NCBI GenBank assembly: GCA_029975915.1
Contig: JARKOC010000505.1
Coordinates: 1 to 38,042 of the forward strand
Direction of reading: 5' to 3'
DNA length: 38,042 nt
From: Bryobacteraceae bacterium
Lineage (GTDB): Bacteria > Acidobacteriota > Terriglobia > Bryobacterales > Bryobacteraceae
Shown: one piece after another, positions 1-8,843 of the stretch
Position numbering within the stretch: position 1 is the stretch's first letter
Layout: every line of letters begins with the position of its first letter
The notes under the pieces: model-generated
Databases searched by the model: none
The model's input: only the letters and a program-made list of their open reading frames with translations
Told to the model about the DNA's origin: nothing
Translations under genes and position numbers: made by a program

Positions 1-219
1 GGCAGGGCGGGTGTTCAGCCAGTCCTGGACATCGGAAGGGGCATAGCGGACCAGTTGGCCGACCTTGCGGTAGCGGGGGCCCTTTCCTTCTCCGCGCCAG
101 TAGCGGAGCGTGGCCACGGAGACGCGAATCCACCGCGCCACGTCCCGCTCGTCCAGCAAGGTTTGAATCGTCGGCTCGCCTGTTTCTCGGCTCTCCGCGT
201 TTGTTCGATTCGGTTCCAC
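1..219 (-). CDS. HTH DNA-binding protein, excisionase/AlpA-like (partial)
   Basis: I translated this frame by hand: 73 codons from a GTG at 217-219 to the window edge with no stop, so the C-terminus is missing. The start is GTG because the frame has no ATG before an upstream in-frame TGA. The middle reads LLDERDVARWIRVSVATLRY, then W-R-G-x-G-K-G-P-R-Y-x-K-x-G, then VRYAPSDVQDWL. This is the usual pattern of the MerR-like winged HTH called helix-turn-helix 17 (AlpA, Xis and similar), which binds DNA and often controls or directs integrase. It lies 66 bp downstream of the minus-strand group 286-7662 and may be its last gene. Such proteins usually sit next to an integrase or a plasmid/phage operon, which would lie left of the window (inference). 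A 70-aa ORF in another frame over this stretch is a shadow. Confidence 0.8.
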   Translation of the reverse strand, partial: MEPNRTNAESRETGEPTIQTLLDERDVARWIRVSVATLRYWRGEGKGPRYRKVGQLVRYAPSDVQDWLNTRPA

Positions 220-285
220 GCGTCCATGATCGGGCGAGTGGCCTATTGGGGATCAATATTGGGGGTTTTGGTGGAAATTTGGGGC

Positions 286-1158
286 TCATTCCGTGCGGGT
301 CTTATAGCCACGCTGCAGCAGCCGCTCGATCCGAAGTGCGCGTTCGCCTCCGTCCGGGATCAAATGACTGCCGTTCTTCCAACGGCTGAGATCACCTCGA
401 TCGACGTTCGCCCAGAAGCAGATCTGAGTGACCGTGCAGTTGTTGTGATCTCGGCAGAAGTGCTTTATCAGCGCGTCGCGTTCCGCTACAGGCGTAGCTT
501 GCAGGGGCCTTTCCAGATCGTCTGCTAGTTGGCGGTGAAGATCTTCAAATCCCTGTAAATGCAGTGCAAAGTTGCCATTCTCAAGCTGGGCCCACTCACT
601 GAGACGAAGTAGCAAGCGCCCGTTTTCGCGCCACTCGGCATGCTCAGGCAAACGATCAGGAACAAAGACGATGGGAGCCGGAGAGCTTTGTAGCCGCACC
701 GCAGTTCGGAGTACATCGAGAGAGTCGGTCCGGGAAAGGCCGTGGGCCAGGAAGAACTCAGCGGTTCGATTGGTCACTTGTCGCCGCCCGAGAAGCCAGA
801 CCCGTCCCGGAGTCACTTCCTGCACAACGCCGTGCAGTCCCAGCGTACCGGATAGCAGCTGCGCGAGTCTCACAAAGTCCACTTCCCATTGCCGGAGCCG
901 GTCAGCGCCAATCCGATAGAGCCCAACATCTGGGCAGTAAATTCGCGGATCATGGCCGCAGTCCCGAATGACCTCTGCATCGTGGGGATCGTCGCACGCA
1001 TCGCAGGTCAAGTACTCTGCGTCATCTGCTGGTCGAAGGATTCCCAAATTGACGAGTGCGCCGCCGTCGACGGCCGACCACTGCTGGGCTTCGTCGAACC
1101 CGATCGCATGACCTTCCAACTCAGCCCGTATCAGAATCTGCTGAAGTGCGTTATCCAC
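286..1158 (-). CDS. Unrecognised protein with Cys cluster and C-terminal HTH-like region
   Basis: 290 aa from a GTG start that overlaps the stop of the 383-aa gene upstream by 8 nt, so the two are probably translationally coupled. I do not recognise the family. A cysteine cluster is visible (C52-x2-C55, C67, C75, with His in between), which looks like a small zinc-binding knuckle. The C-terminal 60 residues contain the stretch VTQICFWANVDRGDLSRWKN followed by a basic, amphipathic helix (ERALRIERLLQRG), which resembles a helix-turn-helix. No signal peptide or membrane segment is seen. The gene is co-oriented with the SbcCD and ARPP-1 genes. A DNA-binding or regulatory partner of the 383-aa protein is possible, but that is inference. 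Confidence 0.75.
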   Translation of the reverse strand: MDNALQQILIRAELEGHAIGFDEAQQWSAVDGGALVNLGILRPADDAEYLTCDACDDPHDAEVIRDCGHDPRIYCPDVGLYRIGADRLRQWEVDFVRLAQLLSGTLGLHGVVQEVTPGRVWLLGRRQVTNRTAEFFLAHGLSRTDSLDVLRTAVRLQSSPAPIVFVPDRLPEHAEWRENGRLLLRLSEWAQLENGNFALHLQGFEDLHRQLADDLERPLQATPVAERDALIKHFCRDHNNCTVTQICFWANVDRGDLSRWKNGSHLIPDGGERALRIERLLQRGYKTRTE

Positions 1159-2302
1159 GTAGGATCTCGGATCGTTTCAGGCACTCCCGGATACCATTGT
1201 GTTCGGGCGTGTCCTTGAGGTTGCAGGAATTGCTGGAGCTGAGGTTGAACGTAACGGTCATGGGCCTCGGGTTCCCCTTCAGCATCTCGGCCTGGATTGT
1301 CACATGTTCCACATTCAACGTGGCCAACGGGTAGTTGGTGTTGTTCAATCCGCGGTCGATGAATCGATGCAGGCGGTATTCCCTGGAGCGCGGCGGAGCT
1401 GTGAAGGTGATGCGCCCACCATCAATGCCGGCGGCCCCCAACCGCATGGAGCGCAGCTTCATCGACTTGATCCCGTCCGAAGGGTCGATTTTGAATCGGA
1501 ACTCAGGATCCTTCAGGCGATCGAGGTCAAACACTGCGTGTGCGTCGTCGCCGAGCGCCGCGGTTTCCCCGTGGATGCTCCGCACGAGAATCCCGGCGAG
1601 ATCCTCCCGTAACTGTCGGGTTCCCTCGGCGTAAAGTTCTAGTCCACCCGACGCGCGGTCCAGTTTGAACACAACATCAAAGGCCCGCCGCTGGAAGCTG
1701 CGCTTCAGTTGATTCGAGCCCTCGAAACAGACGATTGCGGAAGGATAGTCCGCGAGATAGACCATCACGTAGTCGACACCGTTCCGTTCGTGAACCTCGA
1801 CCTGACAAAACTCGCCCCGGCCCTCGTTGGTCGAATAGTACGCCGACAAAGCACTTTGAAGCGCTGCGATTGAGGGTTCTTTCAGACCGGAAAGCGGCGG
1901 CGGGAAATCGCGGCGGCGGTACCAGTAACGTTGGAGCCCATCGGCCCAGACGAAGCTGCAAGCCAGTTGAAACACGGCGGGGTGATCGATCAAAACCCGA
2001 AATACCTTGTCAATAGAGGCCCGCCCTTTCTCCACTGCAGCCAGATCGACTCCTTGCGCTCTCCCTGCGTCGATGAGAGTAGCAATGCCCTTCTTACACG
2101 CCAGAACAAAAACGTTCTGGAAGTCCACTGAAACCGCCTGCCGGACATCAGGCGGAATCTCAGACAGCACTGCGAACAGGGATTCGGCATCACTGCTTTC
2201 CCAGTTGTAGGACTCAAGCAAGCCGCGCTGCTTGAAGTACGTCTGCAGCAAGTCCGGCGAGGCGAGCCGCAGGAAATTCTTGGGATTGTACTCGTGTTTC
2301 AT
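1151..2302 (-). CDS. Unrecognised 383-aa protein, coupled to the 290-aa gene
   Basis: 383 aa. The ATG start is supported by a strong Shine-Dalgarno stretch (AAGGAGAAAGGA) directly upstream on the minus strand. The protein is soluble with mixed alpha/beta character and has no signal peptide. The N-terminal 130 residues look helical. The middle (about 165-260) has beta-rich segments such as VEVHERNGVDYVMVYLADYP, and a basic stretch NQLKRSFQRRAFDVVFKLDR follows. I see no catalytic motif I can name. It lies 63 bp after sbcC and overlaps the next gene by 8 nt, so it probably belongs to the same transcription unit. It could be an accessory factor of the SbcCD nuclease or an independent island gene; the sequence alone does not decide. 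Confidence 0.75.
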   Translation of the reverse strand: MKHEYNPKNFLRLASPDLLQTYFKQRGLLESYNWESSDAESLFAVLSEIPPDVRQAVSVDFQNVFVLACKKGIATLIDAGRAQGVDLAAVEKGRASIDKVFRVLIDHPAVFQLACSFVWADGLQRYWYRRRDFPPPLSGLKEPSIAALQSALSAYYSTNEGRGEFCQVEVHERNGVDYVMVYLADYPSAIVCFEGSNQLKRSFQRRAFDVVFKLDRASGGLELYAEGTRQLREDLAGILVRSIHGETAALGDDAHAVFDLDRLKDPEFRFKIDPSDGIKSMKLRSMRLGAAGIDGGRITFTAPPRSREYRLHRFIDRGLNNTNYPLATLNVEHVTIQAEMLKGNPRPMTVTFNLSSSNSCNLKDTPEHNGIRECLKRSEILRG

Positions 2303-2365
2303 TCCTTTCTCCTTAGGGCTGCCGGTGGGCCAGCGGCTGCGCGCCAGGCCCGCCTCTCGATCTGA

Positions 2366-5300
2366 TCAGTTCACGGCCGCAGCAGGGATCCCACCCACAA
2401 TGCGAGCGACGCTGCCCCTAACCTGCGGCACCACTTCGATCCGCGTGCTGATCCGCTCCTTCAGCTCCGCAACGTGGGAGATGATGCCGATGGAACGGCC
2501 TCCTTGCCGCAACTCCGTCAGAACCTGGAGCGCCTGATCTAATGCCTCCGCATCCAGCGAACCGAAGCCTTCATCGATGAACAGCGAATCCAGGCGAACG
2601 CCACCGGCGTGGCTTTGGACGACATCGGCGAGCCCCAGGGCAAGCGACAGCGAGGCCATGAAGCCCTCGCCCCCAGATAGTGAAGACACGGGCCGCGTCG
2701 TCCCGGTGTGACTATCGAGAACGACGATGTCCAACCCGCCGGACTGGCGGCCATCGGCTGCGCGGAGCGCGCGTTGAAGTTCAAAGCGCCCCTTGCTCAT
2801 CTTCCGCAGCCGCAGAGAGGCCGCCTGGAGTACATCCTCGAATAGCGTCCCCTGGACAAACCGCTGGAACGTGATCCGCATTTGATTGTCGCCGCAGGCA
2901 ACGTCGGCGATCTTCCCGTACACGCTATGCGCGGTCTCCAGGGTCTGCAGCTTCTCGCGTGTCTCTTTGAGCTGGTTCAGAAACCGATCGGCGGCTTTGA
3001 CGATTTCGGAACACTGGTGCTGGTCCGTCACAAGCGCAGCAACGTTCTCCTTGGCCGCCTGCAGTCCCCGCTCGAAGGCTTCGATGTCGGGCGGTTGAAG
3101 TCCGGCGGCATTCTGGCTGGCGAGCTCCATCCGGGACTGCACAGCGGCCAAGTCCGCTTCGAACTGACGTACGTCACTTTCCATCTGCGCTACCTGAGGG
3201 ATGGTCTTCTTCGCCGCGTCAAATTCAGCAGAACTACTGAATCCAAGTTCGGCAAGCCGAGTCATGAACTGAGCCTGAACCTCCCGCACCCGGTCCGCTG
3301 CTATGGCGGTGGCACTGCCGGCCGCCTCGTGGGCAGCAATACAGCGAGCGGCTTCGCGGCCGGATTCCTCTATGGCGGTTCGTGCAGTCTCGTATGCCGA
3401 GGTTAGTTCCTGGAGCCGTGCAGCGGCGGTGCCGATCGCGGCATCGAGCAACTCCACCGTCCGCAACGCTTCGGACACTCCATCCTGACGTTCTGCCAGT
3501 GCCTGGAGAGCCGCAGCCTGACGGTTCGATGAGCCCTGCAGGCGCAACCTTGCTGCGCTCATCTGCGTTGACAAGTCGGCCAAGGTGCCACGATCGCGAG
3601 TCTGCGCTGCCGCGAGGGTGTTCGCCTGTTCGCCGGCGCTACGGGCGTCGCCAAGTTGCTGGCGGGTCTGTGCCAGTTGTGCCTCAAGCTCGTGCACCGC
3701 CGCCACAGCGGCTTCGCCCAGTTGCGCGGTGAGGCCTGCAGCCTCCGTCGTCAGCCGGGTGACGTCGTTCCCGGCCTGGTCCGCCAGCTTCCTGTGCTGC
3801 TCGGTCTGCGCCTCCAGGTCACGCAGCCTTACCTGGAGCTGTTTCAAATCCTGCTCAGCGGGAAGCGCTCCCTCCGAACTCGCGGGTGCCGGGTGCTCCG
3901 TCGAACCACATACGGGGCAGGGACACCCCGAAGTGAGTGTGGAGGCGAGAATCGCAGCCTGGCCCGCAATCCATTCACCCTGCAGCTGCTCCAGGCGCTG
4001 CCGGGCTTCACGCACGGTGTCGTTCTGCTGGTGGAACGCTGCTTCAGCTTTCTCCAAGCGGCGATTGGCGCCGCCCAACTCGGCGTTCACCTGATCCAGG
4101 CGGCGCCGGCTCTGGAGTGCACCGTCCAGCTTCTGCTCCTGGAGCGACAAGAACTCTGCCCGTTGCCCCGAGGTCCTCAGTGCCGTGATCCGCTCTTCGC
4201 GCGAGGCGACCTCCTCAGTGAGGCGCTGCACCTCGGATTCAAGACGGCTGCACTCGGCTGCTTCCTGTTGGTGCTGATTCTCGGCCTGTTCAAGCTCGGT
4301 GCCTGCGAGGACGATCTTCTCCACGCGTTCCCGCAGCTCCGAAAGGCGTTGCACCTCGCGCCCGGCTTCGGTGCGCTCTTCCTGGCGCCCTTCTTCCGCA
4401 GTGAGCTGGTCGCGGGCTGTCGACTGTGCCTGTTCCGCTTCGAGGCGTTCGCGCTGGCAGGTGGTGCTTTTTGCCTCCGCTGCAGAATGCTCTCCGATGC
4501 GGGTCTGCACCGAACGTTCTAGATCGACAAGCTGTTCCGCCCTCCGCGCAGCGGCCGCCTTGGCCTTCGTCGCCGCCACGGCGGAGTGCCGACCCTGAAC
4601 CTTCGAGAGGGCAAATTCGGCGGCCCCCACTTCAGCCAACTTTTCGGCGGTGCTGCGGGCGACCTCCAGGGTCTGCTGCGCGTCGGTCTCCGCTTGTCGG
4701 GCAACGGCCAACTCACCTTCGACCTCCTGCAGACGCTGGTGCGCAGTGTCGCGCCGCTGGCGCAGTTCATCCTCTGACTCGACCTGTGCGGCTTCCAGGA
4801 AGGTGCCAACCCGCTGGCGAGAGGTCTGAATCTCCTCTTCGATCGCCTTGGCCTTAGCCTTCAGATCTTCCTCGATGTGGCGGAAGGTCTCGGTTTGAAA
4901 CAAGACCTCGAGAATCTGCTCGCGCTCACGCGAAGTGGCGGACAGGAACTTCCGGAACTCGCCCTGAGGCAGTAGGACCACCTGGCGGAACTGCCCGCAC
5001 TCGAAGCCCAGCAATTCCGTCACCTTTTCGGTCACAGTGGTCGGTTGGGAGGCGAGAACCTCGCCGTCGCTGTTCAGATCCGTGACTCCGGTCCGCCGCC
5101 AGAGCGTTGCCGTCGGAGGTTCTTCGGTGGTCCCGGTTCCACGCCGCCGCGGCCGCACTTGGGCCGGAGTACGCCGGACCCGGTACGACTCCGGCCCGAT
5201 GTCGAGGTCGAAGGTGATCTCGGTGACCTGGGTGGGCTGGAGAAAATCACTCCGCATCTGGCGCCCATCGCGCCCGCCGCCGGAGGTGTCGCCGTAGAGG

Positions 5301-5452
5301 CTGAAGCAAATGGCATCCAGCAGGGTGGTTTTCCCGGATCCGGTCGGCCCGGTGATCAGGTACAGCGGTGCGTCCTTGAGCTGGAGGAAGTCCACCTCCT
5401 GCTCTTCAACATATGGTCCAAATCCCTTGACGGCTAAACGTACGGCTTTCAT
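2366..5452 (-). CDS. sbcC: Exonuclease SbcCD ATPase subunit SbcC (Rad50-like)
   Basis: 1028 aa, close to the usual length (about 1050). Walker A is GPTGSGKTT at 35-43. Two long Glu/Gln/Arg-rich coiled coils flank the zinc hook, with CPVC at 512-515. The ABC signature LSGGEG is at 925-930 and Walker B LFIDEG at 957-962. With SbcD, this family forms an ATP-dependent double-strand DNA exonuclease and hairpin endonuclease in the cytoplasm that processes blocked ends and palindromes. The ATG overlaps the sbcD stop by one base (TAATG), with GGGAGG upstream. All key motifs are intact. Its place in an island, between ARPP-1 and two unknown genes, leaves open whether it is the housekeeping copy or a dedicated defence copy. 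Confidence 0.95.
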   Translation of the reverse strand: MKAVRLAVKGFGPYVEEQEVDFLQLKDAPLYLITGPTGSGKTTLLDAICFSLYGDTSGGGRDGRQMRSDFLQPTQVTEITFDLDIGPESYRVRRTPAQVRPRRRGTGTTEEPPTATLWRRTGVTDLNSDGEVLASQPTTVTEKVTELLGFECGQFRQVVLLPQGEFRKFLSATSREREQILEVLFQTETFRHIEEDLKAKAKAIEEEIQTSRQRVGTFLEAAQVESEDELRQRRDTAHQRLQEVEGELAVARQAETDAQQTLEVARSTAEKLAEVGAAEFALSKVQGRHSAVAATKAKAAAARRAEQLVDLERSVQTRIGEHSAAEAKSTTCQRERLEAEQAQSTARDQLTAEEGRQEERTEAGREVQRLSELRERVEKIVLAGTELEQAENQHQQEAAECSRLESEVQRLTEEVASREERITALRTSGQRAEFLSLQEQKLDGALQSRRRLDQVNAELGGANRRLEKAEAAFHQQNDTVREARQRLEQLQGEWIAGQAAILASTLTSGCPCPVCGSTEHPAPASSEGALPAEQDLKQLQVRLRDLEAQTEQHRKLADQAGNDVTRLTTEAAGLTAQLGEAAVAAVHELEAQLAQTRQQLGDARSAGEQANTLAAAQTRDRGTLADLSTQMSAARLRLQGSSNRQAAALQALAERQDGVSEALRTVELLDAAIGTAAARLQELTSAYETARTAIEESGREAARCIAAHEAAGSATAIAADRVREVQAQFMTRLAELGFSSSAEFDAAKKTIPQVAQMESDVRQFEADLAAVQSRMELASQNAAGLQPPDIEAFERGLQAAKENVAALVTDQHQCSEIVKAADRFLNQLKETREKLQTLETAHSVYGKIADVACGDNQMRITFQRFVQGTLFEDVLQAASLRLRKMSKGRFELQRALRAADGRQSGGLDIVVLDSHTGTTRPVSSLSGGEGFMASLSLALGLADVVQSHAGGVRLDSLFIDEGFGSLDAEALDQALQVLTELRQGGRSIGIISHVAELKERISTRIEVVPQVRGSVARIVGGIPAAAVN

Positions 5453-6600
5453 TAGGCTGCCTCCCTCATTTCAATCTGGGACTGCTGGCAAACTTCCGCG
5501 AACGCCGCGGCCTCGGCCTCGGTCAGATCCTGTCCCGTGACCTGGCGGAAGAAAGACGAGAACAACTGTTCGGTGGAGATGCGACGGTGGTCAATCCGCA
5601 CCGTTGCGGCTTCACCGGAGATGACGGGTTCCGCCCGCTGGACGTGAAGCAGATTGGGATAGATCTGCCGGAGTTGCCCCATGGCATCGAGCACGGGGCC
5701 ACGGTCCTGGAGCGTAATCATGAGGTAGTCGTCGATCGCGTTGCCGGCGGCCGTGCCCTTCTTCAGGTCCTCGAACAGCCCGGTTGCACAGCGGACCGCA
5801 TGGCGGGGCCGCAACGGAAGCCGCTCGACCTTACAATCCCCCCATGCACCGATTTCCACCAGGTTCACCGACTTGACCTGGCCGGCCTCGGCAAAACTGT
5901 ATCCCAGGATGGACCCGGCATAGTGGATATTCTCCTGGCCTGCAGTTTGGGGCCGGTGCAGGTGCCCGAGCGCGACATAGCTGAATCCGGCCAGCCCAGC
6001 GGGCTCAACAGCTCCAGCGCCACCGATAACCAGGGGCCGCTCCGATTCGGTGGCCTCCCCGCCCGCGACGAACCCGTGGGCGAGCAGAACGCTCCTCCGG
6101 CCCGCGACGCTGGTTTCCCGAATACGGCGGACAACCTCTTGGATGGCCGTGTTGTGATCCACAACCGCCGGGCAATCCAGCTCCTGCCGGGCAACTGGTG
6201 GCTCGGCGAACGGAACGCTATAGATGTCCACTGGACCGTGCTGGTCGGCGAGGGTCACGATGTTGGTCGGCCCGAACTGCTTGAAAAGATGAAGGTTGCC
6301 AGCCTTCAAGAGTCGGGCACCAAAGGTCAGCCGCTCCGGGCTGTCGTGGTTGCCGGGCACCAGGATCACGGGAAGCTTGCAGTCCAGTGTGAGCCTAGCG
6401 ATCACATCGTCCAGAAGCGTTACTGCGTCTGCGGGCGGAACGGCCCGATCATAGATGTCACCTGCGACGAGGAGGATGTCAGGGCGTTCCTCACGCGCCA
6501 TGGACACCAATTGATCCAAGACGTGGGCCTGATCTTCCAGCAACGACTGCCCGTGAAGCGAACGGCCCAGGTGTAGGTCTGCGGTATGCAGGATTCTCAT
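5452..6600 (-). CDS. sbcD: Exonuclease SbcCD nuclease subunit SbcD (Mre11-like)
   Basis: 382 aa, normal for the family. Calcineurin-type metallophosphatase motifs are present: ADLHLG (D8, H10), GDIYDR (D48), GNHD (83-86), and further on a GHLH motif within YVALGHLHRP. These bind the two Mn ions used for nucleolytic cleavage. The C-terminal part is the usual SbcC-binding and capping region. The start is the ATG at 6600, with GGAG seven bases upstream. It is followed by sbcC with a one-base overlap and preceded, 51 bp away, by the ARPP-1 gene on the same strand, so one transcript may carry all three. Nothing appears broken. Confidence 0.95.
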   Translation of the reverse strand: MRILHTADLHLGRSLHGQSLLEDQAHVLDQLVSMAREERPDILLVAGDIYDRAVPPADAVTLLDDVIARLTLDCKLPVILVPGNHDSPERLTFGARLLKAGNLHLFKQFGPTNIVTLADQHGPVDIYSVPFAEPPVARQELDCPAVVDHNTAIQEVVRRIRETSVAGRRSVLLAHGFVAGGEATESERPLVIGGAGAVEPAGLAGFSYVALGHLHRPQTAGQENIHYAGSILGYSFAEAGQVKSVNLVEIGAWGDCKVERLPLRPRHAVRCATGLFEDLKKGTAAGNAIDDYLMITLQDRGPVLDAMGQLRQIYPNLLHVQRAEPVISGEAATVRIDHRRISTEQLFSSFFRQVTGQDLTEAEAAAFAEVCQQSQIEMREAA

Positions 6601-6651
6601 AAGTTCTCCGGATGGTTGGGTTGTTATTCTTGGCCTTTGCCAACGAATTAC

Positions 6652-7662
6652 TCAGCTCGAGGTCGGTCGCTGACGTCGCCGCGATGGTCGGGACATACGG
6701 GCAGAGAGACGAGATGCTGTTTCCTTGCCACGCCGGGTGCGACGGAAGGCGAAGAGATGAACCAAATCCCCATCGACGTTCAGTGCTCCCCCATCAACCT
6801 CGTCAGACTCGATTCGAATGTCTGCCCCGATTCCAAGTGCTGCCACCTTCATCGCATCCGCAGCGCCGACGCTCTTCAAAAACTCCGCGGCCGCATCGGC
6901 TGAAGCCTCGGCAACTCCGGGCTGCGGTTCATCGATTGCATCGAGAGCGTAGCCACGAACCAGCTTTGGAAGCGCTGCCCGAAGAGTGTAGGAGTGGTCG
7001 AAAAGGTCGATTCCTCGGACCTCACCATTGATGGCGAATACGGCTCCGCACTGCTGGGCGCCGGCATGAAAGGCCTGGGCGTACTCTTCGATCTGAGGCG
7101 CGTGGTCCAGGTACATGGCCATCATGGCGCCGGTCGCAGAATGCGTTCCGAGCCGACTAGCCTTCTCCTCCAGGTCCGCCCAAACATCGACTTGATTCGA
7201 CCTGCGCTCTCCCGACGACCGCATGGATTCCGTGACGTGTGCGGCGCGAGTTGCCCTCCCTCTCGCGTATTGGGCATGAGGCGCGGATCGGAACGATGGC
7301 GACTCATAGGCCCACCTGCCTGCCTCAACGCAAGAAACTGGGATTCGGATTGTTGAACGCGCTGGGACGAGCACGGTCAGATTCAGAACGCGGTTTTGTT
7401 TCGCTCCGACCAGTTCCTCGCCGTCTATGATGAGGACCGGCCGATCAGCGGAGTTGATCACTTGCAGATCCGGGACTGACCCATCCGCTGAGACCTCTCT
7501 GATCAGCAAAGCTCCCTGATCAATTGCTTCGTCAAGCAGGATGTACGGCGGGCAGACGGCGGCATCAGGACATGAGAGAGCGATGATGCTCAGATTCCGG
7601 AAGGCGACTGGCGGGCCTATGTGAAGCTCGCCGAGCCTCTCGTGGATTTCGTAGCTTTGCAT
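6652..7662 (-). CDS. ARPP-1-like protein (DUF6569), probable NAD/ADP-ribose-linked protein
   Basis: 336 aa from the ATG at 7662. The frame is open further to a TTG at 7713, but the family-like region starts just after the ATG (LGELHIGPPVAFRNLSIIAL), so I prefer the ATG. The segment with PVLIIDGEELVGAKQNRVLN followed by TVLVPARSTIRIPVSCVEAGRW is what I associate with ARPP-1 (ARG- and rhodanese-phosphatase-associated protein), a family seen near ADP-ribosyl-glycohydrolase, macro and NADAR genes and thought to act on NAD-derived molecules. Catalysis is not shown. It faces a macro-domain gene across a control region, which supports an ADP-ribose theme. The last 30 residues are Arg/Ser-rich and look unstructured. 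The family call is from memory of its motifs. Confidence 0.7.
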   Translation of the reverse strand: MQSYEIHERLGELHIGPPVAFRNLSIIALSCPDAAVCPPYILLDEAIDQGALLIREVSADGSVPDLQVINSADRPVLIIDGEELVGAKQNRVLNLTVLVPARSTIRIPVSCVEAGRWAYESPSFRSAPHAQYARGRATRAAHVTESMRSSGERRSNQVDVWADLEEKASRLGTHSATGAMMAMYLDHAPQIEEYAQAFHAGAQQCGAVFAINGEVRGIDLFDHSYTLRAALPKLVRGYALDAIDEPQPGVAEASADAAAEFLKSVGAADAMKVAALGIGADIRIESDEVDGGALNVDGDLVHLFAFRRTRRGKETASRLSARMSRPSRRRQRPTSS

Positions 7663-7674
7663 ACACCCAGCGAA

Positions 7675-7690
7675 TGCAAGTTCCTGCCCA
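7675..7690 (-). promoter_or_regulatory. Candidate sigma-54 promoter for ARPP-1 (weak)
   Basis: On the minus strand this reads TGGGCAGGAACTTGCA: GG, ten bases, then GC, with a perfect TTGCA at the -12 part but a poorer -24 part. It lies 54 and 74 bp from the centres of the two CAAC-N4-GTTGAT copies, about the same geometry as at 10435-10527. Against it, transcription would start about 2 nt before the chosen ATG, so the message would be nearly leaderless. GG-N10-GC also arises by chance in GC-rich DNA. Confidence 0.25.
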
Positions 7691-7735
7691 ACAACCACAC
7701 GCAGTGGAATCAATGCCTTGCGAAGTACCGCTAGC

Positions 7736-7769
7736 CAACTCTAGTTGATTCCAATCAACTCTGGTTGAT
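7736..7769. promoter_or_regulatory. Operator array: two CAAC-N4-GTTGAT copies, 20-bp period
   Basis: Two 14-nt direct repeats, CAACTCTAGTTGAT at 7736-7749 and CAACTCTGGTTGAT at 7756-7769, match at 13 of 14 bases and are spaced 20 bp apart, two helical turns. Each is nearly a palindrome (CAAC...GTTG). Between them the halves also form the perfect inverted repeat AGTTGATT-CC-AATCAACT at 7743-7760. The array lies between the divergent ARPP-1 and macro-domain genes. The same motif recurs at 10435-10448 upstream of the -24/-12 element. It is most likely a binding site of the CARF/sigma-54 activator encoded just downstream (inference). Confidence 0.65.
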
Positions 7770-7774
7770 ATGCT
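7745..7774 (+). promoter_or_regulatory. Candidate sigma-70 promoter for macro/regulator genes
   Basis: TTGATT at 7745-7750 and TATGCT at 7769-7774 are 18 bp apart, each 4 of 6 to consensus, and end about 22 bp before the GTG start at 7796. Both boxes overlap the operator array, so a protein bound there would block this promoter. That would allow autorepression of the regulator. The match is modest. Confidence 0.3.
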
Positions 7775-7795
7775 TGGTCCTTCGGGCAGGTCACC

Positions 7796-8842
7796 GTGAG
7801 GGCTGATATCGAACGAAGGGGTGCATACCTCTTCAGCCATTCCGAGATTCCGCGCGGGGGCGCGCCGCCCTTGCGGGTCGAGTGCTACGCCGGTGACATC
7901 CTCGCAAAGCACTCCGACGCGCTCATCGTCTCGGCGTTTCAAGGCGACTTTCTACCGATTCCGAGCTCAATCCTTGGAGCCATCCACCGTCGCTTCGACA
8001 TATCTTTCGGAACTGGACTTCCGGCCGGTGTCGAGTCAGTTCACCCGAACCTACATCGGTTTCCAGCACCGGCCTGCGATGCGTTTTCGAGTCTCTGGGT
8101 CTTGGAGATCTCGCCGTTCGAGTCCTCGCCAGAGTTCGACTTGACCCCACTGCTCTCCGTTTTGCGAACGCACATCAGGGATATTACGCGGCATGGGGCT
8201 CGTTCAGTAGCGCTGCCATTGCTGGGTACAGGATTTCAGGGTCTGGACATCAAAGATGTCACGATCGAGACGCTGAAGCTGATTCGCGCATGGTCGCTTT
8301 CGGAGCCTGAACTGAGGGTTGTGCGCGTCTTTGCTTACGATTTTGAGAAGATCGCGGTCCTCAATCGCATCATCGGCGATTTCTTCAATGTTCCGAGAGA
8401 GTCATCGGTGAGCGCTCTTCTGGCGGCAGCCTCGGCTGAGCTGAAGCAGAAGATCCCGCTGTTCTCGAACGAAAGGGTTCGAGAAGGTCTCACAGAAATC
8501 TGGCAACTTGCCGCGGCTGCCGATGCCCATGCTGACAGCATTGCCACCCGCGGCCGCGTTTTCGCGGAGACCTGCTGCAAAATGCTGTTCTCCCGATACC
8601 TGCCGAACCAGATATGCCCAGACTCCCTCGGGCCAATGCTCTTTGATCTACAGCCGTTCTTAAAAGCCAAACAGAACTGGATCCTCGCTTATCTGCGGTT
8701 GCTTCAGTTCTGTGGCAACATGGGCGCCCACGATACGGTGGCACGGGTGACACTTACCGATGCCTCCGCGGTGATAGTTTCGGTGATCCGAGTGGCCGAG
8801 TTCACATCTCAAGAGCTCGCGGCGTCACTCAGCGGAGATTGA
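7796..8842 (+). CDS. Macro-domain protein with DUF4145/HEPN-like C-terminus
   Basis: 348 aa from a GTG start. Residues about 25-195 look like a macro domain: a first strand with YAGDILAKHSDALIVSA (31-47), where macro domains carry GDI and a ligand-contacting loop, and the phosphate loop ALPLLGTGFQG (139-149), which matches the family's G-x-G-x-x-G. Macro domains bind or hydrolyse ADP-ribose and related nucleotides. Residues about 205-340 are helical and end with CGNMGAHD (306-313), the signature place of DUF4145/HEPN-like domains. The gene is separated by one base from the CARF/sigma-54 regulator, so the two are co-expressed and may work as a sensor pair. The usual Asn of hydrolytic macro domains is not obvious after IVSA, so binding without hydrolysis is possible. 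Confidence 0.75.
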   Translation: MRADIERRGAYLFSHSEIPRGGAPPLRVECYAGDILAKHSDALIVSAFQGDFLPIPSSILGAIHRRFDISFGTGLPAGVESVHPNLHRFPAPACDAFSSLWVLEISPFESSPEFDLTPLLSVLRTHIRDITRHGARSVALPLLGTGFQGLDIKDVTIETLKLIRAWSLSEPELRVVRVFAYDFEKIAVLNRIIGDFFNVPRESSVSALLAAASAELKQKIPLFSNERVREGLTEIWQLAAAADAHADSIATRGRVFAETCCKMLFSRYLPNQICPDSLGPMLFDLQPFLKAKQNWILAYLRLLQFCGNMGAHDTVARVTLTDASAVIVSVIRVAEFTSQELAASLSGD

Positions 8843-8843
8843 T

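Noticed and set aside
3656..4522. Plus-strand open frame of 288 codons inside sbcC
   Set aside because: Antisense to the SbcC coiled coil and zinc hook; repetitive Leu/Arg composition typical of shadows.
5587..6576. Plus-strand open frame of 329 codons
   Set aside because: It lies entirely opposite sbcD, which has all metallophosphatase motifs; the frame is a high-GC shadow.
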